Positions 1 through 8,760 of a stretch of 64,000 nt of DNA are shown one piece after another; the stretch's first letter is position 1; each line of letters starts with the position of its first letter. Source of the stretch: Oceanobacillus sp. Castelsardo (GTDB lineage: Bacteria > Bacillota > Bacilli > Bacillales > Amphibacillaceae); assembly GCF_001659985.1 (NCBI RefSeq), contig NZ_LYCS01000003.1, positions 214,015-278,014 on the forward strand. Direction: 5' to 3'. The translations under genes were made by a program, and so were the position numbers. The notes below the pieces were generated by a model that had not been told where the DNA came from, searched no databases, and was given only the letters and a program-made list of their open reading frames with translations.

Positions 1-336
1 AAATTAGTCAACAACAAGAAAATTACCCTACATGAAGATGCCTATATCCACTCGGATCAAGGAAGTCACTATACGAGTCCACAATACCAAAAGTTATTAA
101 AAGAATATGGTCTAGGCCAATCTATGTCTAGGAAAGGCAATTGTTGGGACAATGCCCCTCAAGAATCCTTCTTTGGTCATTTAAAAGATGAGGTAAACTA
201 TCAATCTTGTAAAACACTAAAAGAACTAAAATCTAAAATTAATCATTATATGGTTTATTATAACAATTATCGTTATCAATGGAATCTAAAAAAGATGACC
301 CCTATTCAATATAGGAATCATCTTCTAATTGCTTAA
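1..336 (+). CDS. IS3-family transposase OrfB, C-terminal part (partial at window start)
   Basis: This is the catalytic (integrase-core) end of an IS3/IS150 transposase, which cuts and joins DNA at the element's ends. The frame is open from base 1, so the gene is cut by the window edge rather than broken. The segment HSDQGSHYTS carries the second Asp of the DDE triad. The catalytic Glu lies in the block SRKGNCWDNAPQESFFGHLK, a signature of this family. It ends with the usual YNxxRxxxxLxxxTP-like tail (YNNYRYQWNLKKMTP) before TAA at 334-336. Nothing visible suggests inactivation of this part, but the N-terminal half and OrfA cannot be seen. Confidence 0.9.
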   Translation, partial: KLVNNKKITLHEDAYIHSDQGSHYTSPQYQKLLKEYGLGQSMSRKGNCWDNAPQESFFGHLKDEVNYQSCKTLKELKSKINHYMVYYNNYRYQWNLKKMTPIQYRNHLLIA

Positions 337-371
337 TCTCTTTTTTTATAGTGTCCTTGACATGGGTACCA
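1..371 (+). mobile_element. right end of an IS3-family insertion sequence (IS150-like), left part outside window
   Basis: The first 336 bases encode the C-terminal part of an IS3-type transposase. They are followed by about 35 bp ending in GGGTACCA at 371. Read from the outside, that end starts TGGTACCCATGTCAAGGACA, which has the TG...CA terminal form and the sequence typical of IS150-group inverted repeats. The left end lies outside the window, so neither the other inverted repeat nor the target duplication can be checked. The element ends 7 bp before the start codon of a response-regulator gene, so it replaced or displaced that gene's native upstream region. Confidence 0.85.
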
Positions 372-378
372 GTTTAAG

Positions 379-1020
379 ATGCAACCCTTTCGAATATTAA
401 TTGTGGACGATCACTCTCACGCAAGAGAAGCTATTCGAGAAATCTTAGAGGAACACATCGACTTTGTTATTGTAGGAGAAGGAAAGAACGGAGAAGAAGC
501 AATTAAACTAACCGAAGAATTAATGCCCGACATTATTCTCATGGATATTCAAATGCCTGTAATGGACGGTTTAGAAGCAACGAAAAGAATCAAGCTCAAA
601 TTCCCCTACGTAAAAATTGTCATAATTACCGTATCTGATGATATCACCGATTTGTTTGATGCATTAAAGAAAGGAGCTCAAGGTTATTTATTAAAAAATA
701 TCCAACCAGAAGCATGGAGTGAACATTTACGGGCTTTTGCCTTAGATGAGGTCCCTATGTCCAAAGAAATCGCCTTTCAAATTTTAAAGGAATTCCCTCA
801 AAATAAAACCAAAAAAATAAAGAAAACACCTTTATCCACCCGAGAATTGGAAGTGCTACAATTAGTTGCCAAAGGGTTCTCCAACAGAGAAATTTCTAAG
901 TTACTTTTTATTTCGGAGCATACAGTTAAAAGTCATTTAAAAAACATATTAAGTAAACTTCATTTAGATAATCGAGTTCAACTAACAAGCTATGCTTACC
1001 AACAAGGACTAATGAATTAG
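379..1020 (+). CDS. NarL/FixJ-family response regulator
   Basis: This is a two-component response regulator of 213 aa, the normal length for its family. Residues 1-120 form a receiver domain with acidic pocket D10-D11, phospho-acceptor D56 (DIILMD) and a conserved Lys in YLLKN. Residues 148-210 form a LuxR-type helix-turn-helix (LSTRELEVLQLVAKGFSNREI...HTVKSH). The cognate histidine kinase should lie upstream but is not in the window; an IS end sits 7 bp before this ATG instead. No Shine-Dalgarno sequence is visible in the IS-derived leader, so translation may be poor, or the true start may have been lost. The reading frame itself is intact. The signal sensed cannot be inferred. The family assignment is secure. 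Confidence 0.9.
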   Translation: MQPFRILIVDDHSHAREAIREILEEHIDFVIVGEGKNGEEAIKLTEELMPDIILMDIQMPVMDGLEATKRIKLKFPYVKIVIITVSDDITDLFDALKKGAQGYLLKNIQPEAWSEHLRAFALDEVPMSKEIAFQILKEFPQNKTKKIKKTPLSTRELEVLQLVAKGFSNREISKLLFISEHTVKSHLKNILSKLHLDNRVQLTSYAYQQGLMN

Positions 1021-1112
1021 CCATTATGTTTGAAAATGGTAGGCCCCCTACTCTGTCATTTTACAGTATTTTCTGTATAATAGATTATAACTGATGGGAT
1101 AGGGGGAGCGAG

Positions 1113-1727
1113 ATGGATGTAAATGAAATTATACAAAAGCTTAGAAATAGGAAACCCTCTATATTGGGGGAAGAACAGTTTTTTAAGTCCGCTGTTCTAC
1201 TTCCTCTTGTTGAAGTAAATCATGAATTACATATTTTATTCGAAGTACGATCGATGAATTTACGTAGGCAACCCGGTGATATTTGTTTTCCAGGCGGTAG
1301 AATTGATGAGGAAGACCAAACGCCTATGCACTGTGCCATTAGAGAGACAACAGAGGAATTAGGTATAAAGGATACGGATATAGTTGATATTTTTCCACTG
1401 GATTACGTTGTAGCCGATATGGGGCGAGTCATTTACCCATATGTTGGCCAAATTAAAAATCCTAAGGAAATTGTTCCCAATAAGGATGAGGTTGGAGAAG
1501 TATTTACGATTCCTTTAAATTATTTACTAGAGAACAAACCAGACGTATATAAAATACATTTTGAAGTGAAGCCAGCTGATGACTTCCCATTCGATTTAAT
1601 TATTGGCGGAGAGAACTACCAATGGCAAATGCGGCATATGAACGAAATGTTTTATCAATATGATGGGAAAGTCGTTTGGGGGTTAACTGCAAAAATACTT
1701 TATCACTTTTTAAGTTTGATAAAGTAA
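1113..1727 (+). CDS. Nudix hydrolase, probable CoA pyrophosphatase (NudL-type)
   Basis: This is a soluble 204-aa Nudix hydrolase. Residues 46-63 (EVRSMNLRRQPGDICFPGG) match the motif that in the CoA-specific Nudix family precedes the Nudix box. The box itself follows at about 61-85 (GGRIDEEDQ...REtTEELGI), with the metal-binding Glu residues of RETTEELG. The family hydrolyses coenzyme A or its oxidised or acylated forms to 3',5'-ADP and phosphopantetheine compounds. The start is supported by GGGGGAG eight bases upstream. The gene stands alone and is followed after 100 bp by a strong terminator. The Nudix fold is certain; the CoA substrate is inferred from the upstream motif. Confidence 0.88.
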   Translation: MDVNEIIQKLRNRKPSILGEEQFFKSAVLLPLVEVNHELHILFEVRSMNLRRQPGDICFPGGRIDEEDQTPMHCAIRETTEELGIKDTDIVDIFPLDYVVADMGRVIYPYVGQIKNPKEIVPNKDEVGEVFTIPLNYLLENKPDVYKIHFEVKPADDFPFDLIIGGENYQWQMRHMNEMFYQYDGKVVWGLTAKILYHFLSLIK

Positions 1728-1826
1728 GTAATCTAAGCGTGGCATCATTTATTTAAAAGTAGTTCACTTACCGAGAAGGGATTTCCCAAACGAATCATAA
1801 ATGCTTCTTATTCGGCCACACCAATC

Positions 1827-1867
1827 CACTTGGATAGGAATTAGTTTTCTATCCAAGTGTTTTTTAT
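1827..1867 (+). terminator. Rho-independent terminator
   Basis: A perfect 11-bp stem (CACTTGGATAG / CTATCCAAGTG) closes an 11-nt loop and is followed by a run of seven T. It ends the transcript of the Nudix gene. Confidence 0.9.
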
Positions 1868-1943
1868 TGTTTAAATATCGGACTGTTAAGCAATGTAGGA
1901 TTTATTTAGCATGAATGCTTGTTATATTACTTTTCTAGCTTAT

Positions 1944-2076
1944 CGCGGCACTTATCGGACCTATGAGTGACCGTTCGATTGCTTTTCTTCCTCATTGCGG
2001 CACTCATCGGGCTCATGAGTGACCGTTCGATTGCTTTTCTTCCTCATTGCGGCACTCATCGGGCTCATGAGTGACC
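1944..2076. repeat. 52-bp palindromic tandem array, locus 1 (three units)
   Basis: Three copies of CACTCAT-N7-ATGAGTG (the first one degenerate, CACTTAT) have their right arms starting at 1963, 2015 and 2067, exactly 52 bp apart. The 31-bp linker (GACCGTTCGATTGC... TTCCTCATTGCGG) is almost identical between units. The array lies in the convergent gap between the Nudix gene and ypvA, 17 bp from the ypvA stop. It belongs to the five-locus family described at 10085-10895. Confidence 0.93.
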
Positions 2077-2092
2077 TCACAACACTAACATT

Positions 2093-4021
2093 TCATTGTA
2101 GAAATTTAATTTCCACAGGTAACACTGCTTTAATTTCTTGTAAGTATTTCTCTTTTTCTTGTTCACTCATCCACATGTGGACAACACCACTATCCTTACT
2201 CGTACGAATTAACCTACCAATACCTTGGCGTAATCGTAGTAACATGTATGGTAAATCTACTTCTTTTTCAGGATCCATTGCATGTTTCCTTTTCGCTTTA
2301 AAGACAGGATCATTGGGTGGGAACGGAAGTGAAGAAATAATTACTTTTGTAAGTGATTTTCCAGGAACATCAAGACCCTCCCATAAATGATACGAACATA
2401 GTACAGCTGTTTCATCTGTTTGAAATCGTCTTACCATTTCACTAATTTCCTGCTCCCCCTCAAAAAGCATGGAGAAAGGTACATCTCTTTTATGGATAAA
2501 ATGGCGGAATTCATCCATTTCCTCTTTGGAAGAAAACAATAATAATGAACTCCCGTTATTTTCAAGGATAGACGTACTTATTTCTTCCCACTTATCGTTA
2601 CTATTCACAGACCCAGTAATCTCCATTTGCCTTTCATAATCAAATGGGGATGCCACGGAAAAGGAGTCAATGTTTTCGATTCCAAGGCTCTTCGCAATGT
2701 AAGAAAAATCACCTTGATAGGAAAGGGTTGCGGATGAAAATACAAATGGAATCTTTTGCGTGAAAACCTCTTTTTTAAGAACATCTTCAACTAGACGCGG
2801 CATAATAACAAGACTAGTCGTATCTTGACATTCCTCTAGCCAATAAATCCCCTCATCATCTTTCAAAATCGTACGTAATCCGTGGGAGAAAAATTCTAGG
2901 AACTCTTCAATAATCTTGATATAATAATCATCCATCGTAAATAATTCTGAATCAAAGACAAGCTCTTCTAATAATTGATTGACCTTGGAATAGAGCCTTT
3001 TAATTTCCTCAAGGATTTCATTCGTTAGCGTGATTTCCTGCCTATTAGAACCCTCTACAACACGGGCTGTGTCGGCTAACTTATCGAATAATAGATCATT
3101 ATCCATTAAGATATCTTCCACTAATACTAAGGATTCTTCGCGTACATCTTGCCCCATGTATCCTGTCAGTACTTTTGTAATCGTGTCGAGATTGTATCGG
3201 TACGTTAATCCTTTTTGTGCCGCTAATTCTAATAAATGTCCTTCATCAAAAATAACAGAACTAGCATCAGGTAAAAGTGGCAACTGTCCTTCACGCTTCC
3301 TAGATTCCTTTGTCCAAATATGCTCCATATAGAAGTCATGGGAACATATGATAATATCGGTAGCGTGTCGGTAGTATTCTCTGTTCAACGTTTGACCGCT
3401 TCGATGTCTCCACTCACATGTAGAACACTGTTGTAGTGGGTCCCAGGCAATTTTATCCCAAGTCTCATCCGAAACCCAAGGATATTCCTTCCGATCTCCA
3501 TATCGCTCAAAAGTTTTTACTTTGGACTTTGAATCAAAAACAAACTCAGGAATAGCATCGTAAACCTTCATAATATCCTCGTCGTCTGTATGGTCTATCA
3601 AAGCATCTAATTTGCGTACACAAACATATTGCTCCCTAGACTTTGCTAATCTCACATCAACATCGATTCCTAATGCTTTTTCCAGCTTTTCTATATCTCC
3701 GTCTTTTTTTACAAGTTGCTCAATCAATGTTTCATCCGCACAAGAGATGATTGCCGGTCTTCCAATATAACGTGCATAACATATCGCATAAATAAGATAT
3801 ACGAATGTTTTCCCTGTACCAACACCTGCTTCAGCAAAAATAGATTTCTTATTTTTAAAAGCCTGTTCTAACTGGAATGCCATATATATTTGTTCATCCC
3901 GAAGTTCATATCCTTGCTCTGGAAGAATATCGTAAAACACGTCCCCTACATAATCACCCAGTCGGTCAAAGAAATTCTCCGTTTTCGAAACAGTAAACGG
4001 TAGTGATTGATTTTTAGCCAT
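2093..4021 (-). CDS. ypvA: DinG/XPD-family ATP-dependent DNA helicase (YpvA-type)
   Basis: This is a 642-aa superfamily 2 helicase of the DinG/XPD group, close in length and layout to B. subtilis YpvA. Motif I is AEAGVGTGKT at residues 63-72 and motif II is DEGH at 259-262. The C-terminal motif VI reads LRQGIGRLIRT. Between motifs I and II are cysteines at 134, 199, 202 and 226, in the region where DinG and XPD carry a 4Fe-4S cluster. Their spacing is not canonical, so the cluster is likely but unproven. The family unwinds DNA or DNA-RNA structures with 5'-3' polarity. The ATG has an AAAGGAG site upstream. The gene stands alone and converges on the Nudix gene across a repeat array. Confidence 0.88.
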   Translation of the reverse strand: MAKNQSLPFTVSKTENFFDRLGDYVGDVFYDILPEQGYELRDEQIYMAFQLEQAFKNKKSIFAEAGVGTGKTFVYLIYAICYARYIGRPAIISCADETLIEQLVKKDGDIEKLEKALGIDVDVRLAKSREQYVCVRKLDALIDHTDDEDIMKVYDAIPEFVFDSKSKVKTFERYGDRKEYPWVSDETWDKIAWDPLQQCSTCEWRHRSGQTLNREYYRHATDIIICSHDFYMEHIWTKESRKREGQLPLLPDASSVIFDEGHLLELAAQKGLTYRYNLDTITKVLTGYMGQDVREESLVLVEDILMDNDLLFDKLADTARVVEGSNRQEITLTNEILEEIKRLYSKVNQLLEELVFDSELFTMDDYYIKIIEEFLEFFSHGLRTILKDDEGIYWLEECQDTTSLVIMPRLVEDVLKKEVFTQKIPFVFSSATLSYQGDFSYIAKSLGIENIDSFSVASPFDYERQMEITGSVNSNDKWEEISTSILENNGSSLLLFSSKEEMDEFRHFIHKRDVPFSMLFEGEQEISEMVRRFQTDETAVLCSYHLWEGLDVPGKSLTKVIISSLPFPPNDPVFKAKRKHAMDPEKEVDLPYMLLRLRQGIGRLIRTSKDSGVVHMWMSEQEKEKYLQEIKAVLPVEIKFLQ

Positions 4022-4087
4022 TATATACTCCTTTATTTCAACATTGTTAACCTACTCATTGTAATAAATACGTTTAGAGATAGCAAT

Positions 4088-4140
4088 TCCGAACAAAAGC
4101 GCAAGCGCCCTTACAGGCTAACTGCATCGGAGACATATCG
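4088..4140. repeat. fragment of a dispersed Bacillaceae stem-loop repeat
   Basis: The segment AAAGCGCAAGCGCCCTTAC with the following GGCTAAC resembles one end of the GCGC-rich dispersed repeat common between genes in Bacillaceae genomes. A matching opposite end, CTGTCTAGCTCCAGCGC, occurs alone at about 23610-23632. Only a fragment is present here, and the assignment is from memory of such elements. Confidence 0.4.
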
Positions 4141-4160
4141 ACATGTTTTTAAAGACTGTA

Positions 4161-4210
4161 AAAAAAGAGGCTGATCCTCTCTCCCCCAAGAGAAAATCAG
4201 CCTCTTTTTA
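4161..4210. terminator. bidirectional Rho-independent terminator
   Basis: The arms AAAGAGGCTGAT and ATCAGCCTCTTT pair perfectly around a 20-nt loop, with an A run before and a T run after. It can terminate the CoA-transferase transcript on the minus strand, and readthrough in the other direction. Confidence 0.9.
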
Positions 4211-4253
4211 ACGTATATTATAAATAAAACCCCTTTTAAATAATCATAAAACC

Positions 4254-5771
4254 CTATATTTGAGCTTTTAATGGCATCTTCATCGTTCCATGCTCTTTAA
4301 AGCTTACATGCCATGAGAATGCTTTTTCTAGCACATGTGGGGTCTGCCCTCCCCGTTCTAGCGCTTCATTGTAATATTCCCAAAGTTGTTCACGATACAT
4401 AGGATGTGCACAATTCTCAATTATTAGTGGGACACGTTCTCTTGGTGCAAGTCCTCTTAAGTCTGCATATCCTTGTTCCGTAACAACGATATCCACATCA
4501 TGTTCGGTATGATCGACATGAGAAACATAAGGCACAATACTAGATATATCGCCGCCCTTTGCGATTGATTTGGTTACGAAAATCCCCAATCTAGAATTTC
4601 TAGCAAAGTCTCCTGACCCACCGATACCATTCATCATTTTGGTACCACTAACATGCGTAGAGTTAACATTTCCATAAATATCAAATTCCAACGCCGTGTT
4701 AATGGCAATCAACCCAAGTCTACGGATAATTTCTGGATGATTGGAAATCTCCTGTGGACGTAAGATTAACTTCTCACGATAGTTCTCGAATTCCCCAAAG
4801 ACTTGTTTCATTTTTTCCTCGGATAATGTTAAGGAACAAGCGGATGCAAAGTTTACTTTTCCTGCATCAATGAGATCGAATACCGCATCTTGTAGAACTT
4901 CAGAATAAACTATTAGATTTTGAAACTCTGAATCAATCATTCCATGAAGAACCGCATTCGCTACAGAGCCAATACCAGATTGTAATGGCATGAGACTTTC
5001 TGTTAGTCTTCCTGCTTTTACTTCTTCACGTAAAAACTCTAAGAGATGATTGGCAATCATTTGTGTTTCTTCATCTGGTGGAACGATAGTGGATGGTGAA
5101 TCTAATTGATGTGTAAAAACAATTCCTTTCACCTTATCCATATCAAGTGGGATTCCAACCTCCCCAATTCGCTGATTAGGTTTAGTTAAAGGAATTGGTT
5201 CCCTTTCTCCTTGTTTACTCGGGCTATATAAGTCATGTGTTCCCTCTAGCTGTACGGGTTGTGCTGTATTAATTTCGATAATAATATTATCAGCAAACTC
5301 AGCAAATGCTTGGGAGTTTCCAATGGATGTACTTGGAATAAGAAATCCATCTTCCGTAACCATAATTGCTTCCAAAATTGCATAATCAATGGAATCAATC
5401 GCATCTGCCCTGAGTAATTCCGAAGTATGGGATAAATGTTGATCTACAAAGAAGTGCTCCCCGGAATTAATTTTACTTCTCATAACAGGCTCAGCCTGAA
5501 ATGGTAAACGTTTGTTTACGATTCCAGCTTCAGCAAACATTTTATCAATATTAGATCCTAGTGAAGCCCCTGTATACACGTTGACTTTAAACCGCTCTCC
5601 CGCTTCTGCCCGATTCACGAGCGCAGTTGGTACTGCCTTAGCGTCACCCGCACGCGTAAAGCCACTTAACCCCAACGTCATTCCATCTTCAATCCAAGTT
5701 GCAGCCTCTTCCGCTGTTACAACTCGATTTATTAATTGCGGGGCTTTAATCCTTTCTACTTTCTCCTGCAT
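4254..5771 (-). CDS. acetyl-CoA hydrolase/transferase family protein (probable succinyl-CoA:acetate CoA-transferase)
   Basis: This is a 505-aa class I CoA-transferase of the acetyl-CoA hydrolase/transferase family, which moves CoA between acyl groups through a glutamyl-CoA intermediate. YSEVLQD carries the probable catalytic Glu. A glycine-rich NGIGGSGDFARN block and the conserved C-terminal EQGYADLRGL are present. The start MQEKVERIKA is chosen because GGGGGG lies six bases upstream; the longer frame would begin inside this leader. Length matches the succinate CoA-transferase subgroup, but the acyl partner cannot be read from sequence. It is followed by a strong terminator. The next gene upstream on the same strand is a LytTR regulator, which may control it. 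Confidence 0.85.
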   Translation of the reverse strand: MQEKVERIKAPQLINRVVTAEEAATWIEDGMTLGLSGFTRAGDAKAVPTALVNRAEAGERFKVNVYTGASLGSNIDKMFAEAGIVNKRLPFQAEPVMRSKINSGEHFFVDQHLSHTSELLRADAIDSIDYAILEAIMVTEDGFLIPSTSIGNSQAFAEFADNIIIEINTAQPVQLEGTHDLYSPSKQGEREPIPLTKPNQRIGEVGIPLDMDKVKGIVFTHQLDSPSTIVPPDEETQMIANHLLEFLREEVKAGRLTESLMPLQSGIGSVANAVLHGMIDSEFQNLIVYSEVLQDAVFDLIDAGKVNFASACSLTLSEEKMKQVFGEFENYREKLILRPQEISNHPEIIRRLGLIAINTALEFDIYGNVNSTHVSGTKMMNGIGGSGDFARNSRLGIFVTKSIAKGGDISSIVPYVSHVDHTEHDVDIVVTEQGYADLRGLAPRERVPLIIENCAHPMYREQLWEYYNEALERGGQTPHVLEKAFSWHVSFKEHGTMKMPLKAQI

Positions 5772-5965
5772 CCTCATCCCCCCACATATTATGGTTAACA
5801 TTATTATAAGCGCTTTCATACCGGTATTGGGGAAAACAGGATAAAACAAGAAATATGCGACTAAATCATTACATTGATGGAATAATCCAGCATTTTTTCG
5901 TTAAAGGGTATACGTTTTTCCTATTAAAAAAGGCCAAGCCCGACTCCAGCGACTTAGCTCTAATA

Positions 5966-6610
5966 TTAAAATCCTAATAACTTTCTAAAGTAACTAGAGT
6001 AGGATTGACTTACCGGTATCTTGGCACCGTTATCCATTTCTAGAAAAAAGGTCGAATGGGTGTCCGGATAGATATGCTTAATATGATTTACGTTTACGAT
6101 AAACGAACGGTGACAACGTATAAAGTGTTTGCGAGGCAAAAGATATTCAAATTCTTGTAACGTATTTGAATGCGTCCCCTCATATTCCCTTGAATGAATA
6201 TGCGTTTTTCTATCTTTCGTTTCTATGTATTGGACTAATTCAAAGGGAATGGGTTTCCATCCGTCACTTGTTTTCATGGTTACGACAGATTTGCCTTCTG
6301 TGTAGGCAGGATAAATCGCTAATACACAACCACTCAACATCGTATCCTGATGAAAGGGAACCGCCATCCCATGATATGGAATCCCATAAATCTCTCTATC
6401 GATAAATTCAGATACCTTTTGTTTAGACGATATTGCTTTATAAGCAATCGTACCTTCTTTGATGGGATCACCCGGTTTTATTTTTAAATCAATGCGCTTA
6501 CTTCTTCGGTAATAGATATATTCCTTCGTATTTGCTACTGCAATTGATATTTCATCCGAAAAAAGCTCCCCTATGACATCTAATAATGTAGGGAAATTTA
6601 TCTTCTCCAT
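5966..6610 (-). CDS. LytTR-domain transcriptional regulator
   Basis: This is a 214-aa DNA-binding protein without a receiver domain. Residues 115-214 form a LytTR domain (YIETKDRKTHIHS, LPRKHFIRCHRSFIVNVNHI, IPVSQSYSSYFRKLL). The N-terminal 110 residues look like a small sensory domain of PAS/GAF type, containing GTIAYKAISS and YHGMAVPFHQ, but I cannot name it. The protein is therefore probably a one-component regulator reading a small molecule. It lies 195 bp upstream of the CoA-transferase on the same strand and is divergent from yutJ. Control of the CoA-transferase is an inference from position. The start has an AGGAGG site (RC of cctcct) upstream. Confidence 0.85.
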   Translation of the reverse strand: MEKINFPTLLDVIGELFSDEISIAVANTKEYIYYRRSKRIDLKIKPGDPIKEGTIAYKAISSKQKVSEFIDREIYGIPYHGMAVPFHQDTMLSGCVLAIYPAYTEGKSVVTMKTSDGWKPIPFELVQYIETKDRKTHIHSREYEGTHSNTLQEFEYLLPRKHFIRCHRSFIVNVNHIKHIYPDTHSTFFLEMDNGAKIPVSQSYSSYFRKLLGF

Positions 6611-6803
6611 AATAACCTCCTGAATAATGGAAAATACTACTATAAGTGCATGTTTATTTATCTATACATTCCTAGTATAGCATGACCTTGATTTATTAGG
6701 TAAATAGTCATTTTTTAATCCAGAAATAAAGTGACACTATATCAAAACTTTGATAATCTATACAATGGTACAATAGTGCGACAACAACATTGGGGGTAGG
6801 AAA

Positions 6804-7865
6804 ATGAAAAGGTTAGTTATTTTAGGTGGAGGTTATGGTGGTATTAAAGTATTAAATGGCTTATTAGATTATCAACTACCAGTAGATTTACAAATTATTG
6901 TTGTGGATCGTAATCCATTTAGATCGCTAAAAACCGAATTCTATGCCATCGCTGCTGGTACCTCTGCTGAAACAGATGTACGTGTGAGTTTTCCAGAGGA
7001 TGATCGTGTTACCTATCTTTTCCGTGAAATATCAAAAATTGATACAGAAAACCAGCAGATCATTTTTAATGATGAAGATGAAAATCTTCCATTTGATTAT
7101 TTAGTCATCGGCTTAGGCTGTGAAGATAACTATCATGGAATTCCAGGAGCAAAGGAATTTACCAAAAGTGTCCAAACATTTGCGAATACATGTGAGGCTG
7201 GACTACAAGTTGCCAATTTAAAAGCTTATGGAAAAGTATCTGTCATCGGTGCTGGACTTAGTGGAATTGAAGTTGCATCAGAAATAAGAGAAAGTAGACC
7301 GGATTTAAATATTAGACTATTAGATCGTGGACCAACTGTACTAAAAGCTTTTGATTCTAAAATACAAGAATACGTTGAAAAATGGTTTATCGAAAACAAT
7401 GTGGATGTGATTCATCACTCTAATGTGGAATATGTCGAAAAAGACGGTGTATGTAATAACGGGGTTTGTTACCTTAACGATGTAACGATTTGGACTGCAG
7501 GTGTGCGACCAAATTATTTAGTTAGAGAACTGCCTTTTGAAAAAGATAATCATGAAAAAATAAAGGCGAATGAGTTTTATCAAGTACCAACGCAGCCTAA
7601 TGTATATGTACTGGGGGATTGTGTCAGTTCTGAACATTCACCAAGTGCACAATTAGCCATGCAACAAGGAGAACAAATTGCGGAAGTTTTACTTGCTGTT
7701 CTCCACAATAAAGAACCGAAGAAGCCAAAACGAATTAAATTAAAAGGAACTTTAGGATCACTTGGTAAATCAGATGGTTTTGGAAATATGATGACCTACC
7801 CAATGATTGGTTTCTTACCAAGATTAGCGAAATCTGGTGTACTTTGGTTGAGTAAAAGGCATTAA
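6804..7865 (+). CDS. yutJ: NADH dehydrogenase-like FAD/NAD(P)-binding oxidoreductase (YutJ)
   Basis: This is a 353-aa flavoprotein of the type II NADH dehydrogenase group, near-identical in length to B. subtilis YutJ. Residues 5-13 (VILGGGYGG) are the FAD-binding GxGxxG loop. A second Rossmann loop at 146-154 (SVIGAGLSG) binds NAD(P)H. NVYVLGDC near residue 272 is the conserved FAD-contacting GD motif. The C-terminus is short and amphipathic (PRLAKSGVLWLSKRH), fitting peripheral membrane attachment. The physiological electron acceptor is unknown. The ATG has GGGGGTAGG upstream. The gene stands alone and ends in a very strong hairpin. Confidence 0.85.
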   Translation: MKRLVILGGGYGGIKVLNGLLDYQLPVDLQIIVVDRNPFRSLKTEFYAIAAGTSAETDVRVSFPEDDRVTYLFREISKIDTENQQIIFNDEDENLPFDYLVIGLGCEDNYHGIPGAKEFTKSVQTFANTCEAGLQVANLKAYGKVSVIGAGLSGIEVASEIRESRPDLNIRLLDRGPTVLKAFDSKIQEYVEKWFIENNVDVIHHSNVEYVEKDGVCNNGVCYLNDVTIWTAGVRPNYLVRELPFEKDNHEKIKANEFYQVPTQPNVYVLGDCVSSEHSPSAQLAMQQGEQIAEVLLAVLHNKEPKKPKRIKLKGTLGSLGKSDGFGNMMTYPMIGFLPRLAKSGVLWLSKRH

Positions 7866-7922
7866 ACTAGAAGGGCCACGCACTTGTTAAGGGTTCCGTT
7901 TTGAGGTGCATATTCATTAAAT

Positions 7923-7971
7923 GACAGACAAAAATGACGTATGAATTTGGCATACGTCATTTTTGTCTGTC
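7923..7971. terminator. strong bidirectional terminator hairpin
   Basis: A perfect 21-bp stem begins GACAGACAAAAATGACGTAT and has a 7-nt loop (aatttgg). T and A runs lie inside the stem, so it can act in both directions, chiefly after yutJ. Confidence 0.85.
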
Positions 7972-8124
7972 CGCCTTGTTATACTACTGCACCAGTTCGT
8001 TTAAAAGCGCTTCTTCACAATCAATTCAAATTTGAATAATCCTTGCAGTTATATAATAATTAATTCATTATGGTTTATTATAATTTGTTATTTCGATAAT
8101 TATCGTAAGAAAGAAGGTATGACT

Positions 8125-8760
8125 ATGAAAATTGATATCCCAAAAATCTCACCAGAGTTATCTGAAAAGAATTTCCATGATATTTTTTATGAAGAAGATC
8201 CAATCCTTGAAATGTGTGTAATCAATGACTCTGATTTTACAAATGAGACTATCGATAGAGTACGGCTATATAATGCAGTGATAAAGAATTGTACTTTCAC
8301 TAATACCGATTTTTACAATATTGACATTACAGATGTTCGCTTTGAAAAATGTGATCTATCCAATGTAGACATGAGTAAATCATCCATTCATAGAGTAGAG
8401 TTTGTAAACTGTAAATTAGTTGGTTGTGAATTTCCAGAGTCCTCCATTGGTAACGTGAAATTTGAGAACTCTATATTGAACTTAGCTACATTCGGGAATT
8501 CAAAACTTGAGAAAGTTATATTTAAAGAATCTTCATTAGAAAATATAGATTTTTATGATTGCAATTTTAAAAAGGTTGAATTCGATTTATGTAATCTCAA
8601 TAAAGCAAATTTTGAACAAACATCACTAAAAGGAATAGATATAAGTTCTTCAAATTTCGATTCACTTATGGTCTCGCTTGATGATATAAGAGGTTGCAAA
8701 GTATCGACATATCAAGCTATTCAATTAGCATCCCTAATGGGTTTGGTAATTAATGACTAA
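8125..8760 (+). CDS. pentapeptide-repeat protein
   Basis: This is a 211-aa protein made mostly of pentapeptide repeats of the A(D/N)LXX type (DFTNETIDRVRL, FEKCDLSNVDM, NLNKANFEQTSLKG, and others). These form a right-handed quadrilateral beta-helix. The size is close to Qnr and McbG proteins, which mimic DNA and protect gyrase, but repeat proteins of this size also have unknown roles, so no resistance function is claimed. The start at 8125 is chosen because AGAAGG lies seven bases before it; an in-frame ATG at 8119 is too close to that site. It abuts the converging serine-hydrolase gene with no base between the two stop codons. Confidence 0.8.
   Translation: MKIDIPKISPELSEKNFHDIFYEEDPILEMCVINDSDFTNETIDRVRLYNAVIKNCTFTNTDFYNIDITDVRFEKCDLSNVDMSKSSIHRVEFVNCKLVGCEFPESSIGNVKFENSILNLATFGNSKLEKVIFKESSLENIDFYDCNFKKVEFDLCNLNKANFEQTSLKGIDISSSNFDSLMVSLDDIRGCKVSTYQAIQLASLMGLVIND

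Noticed and set aside
2019-2390. 123-aa plus-strand open frame
   Set aside because: It overlaps the palindromic array and the 3' end of ypvA in antisense, and its translation resembles no protein.
8125-8760. Qnr-type quinolone resistance protein
   Set aside because: Size fits, but any pentapeptide-repeat protein would look alike at this level; no specific feature supports resistance.
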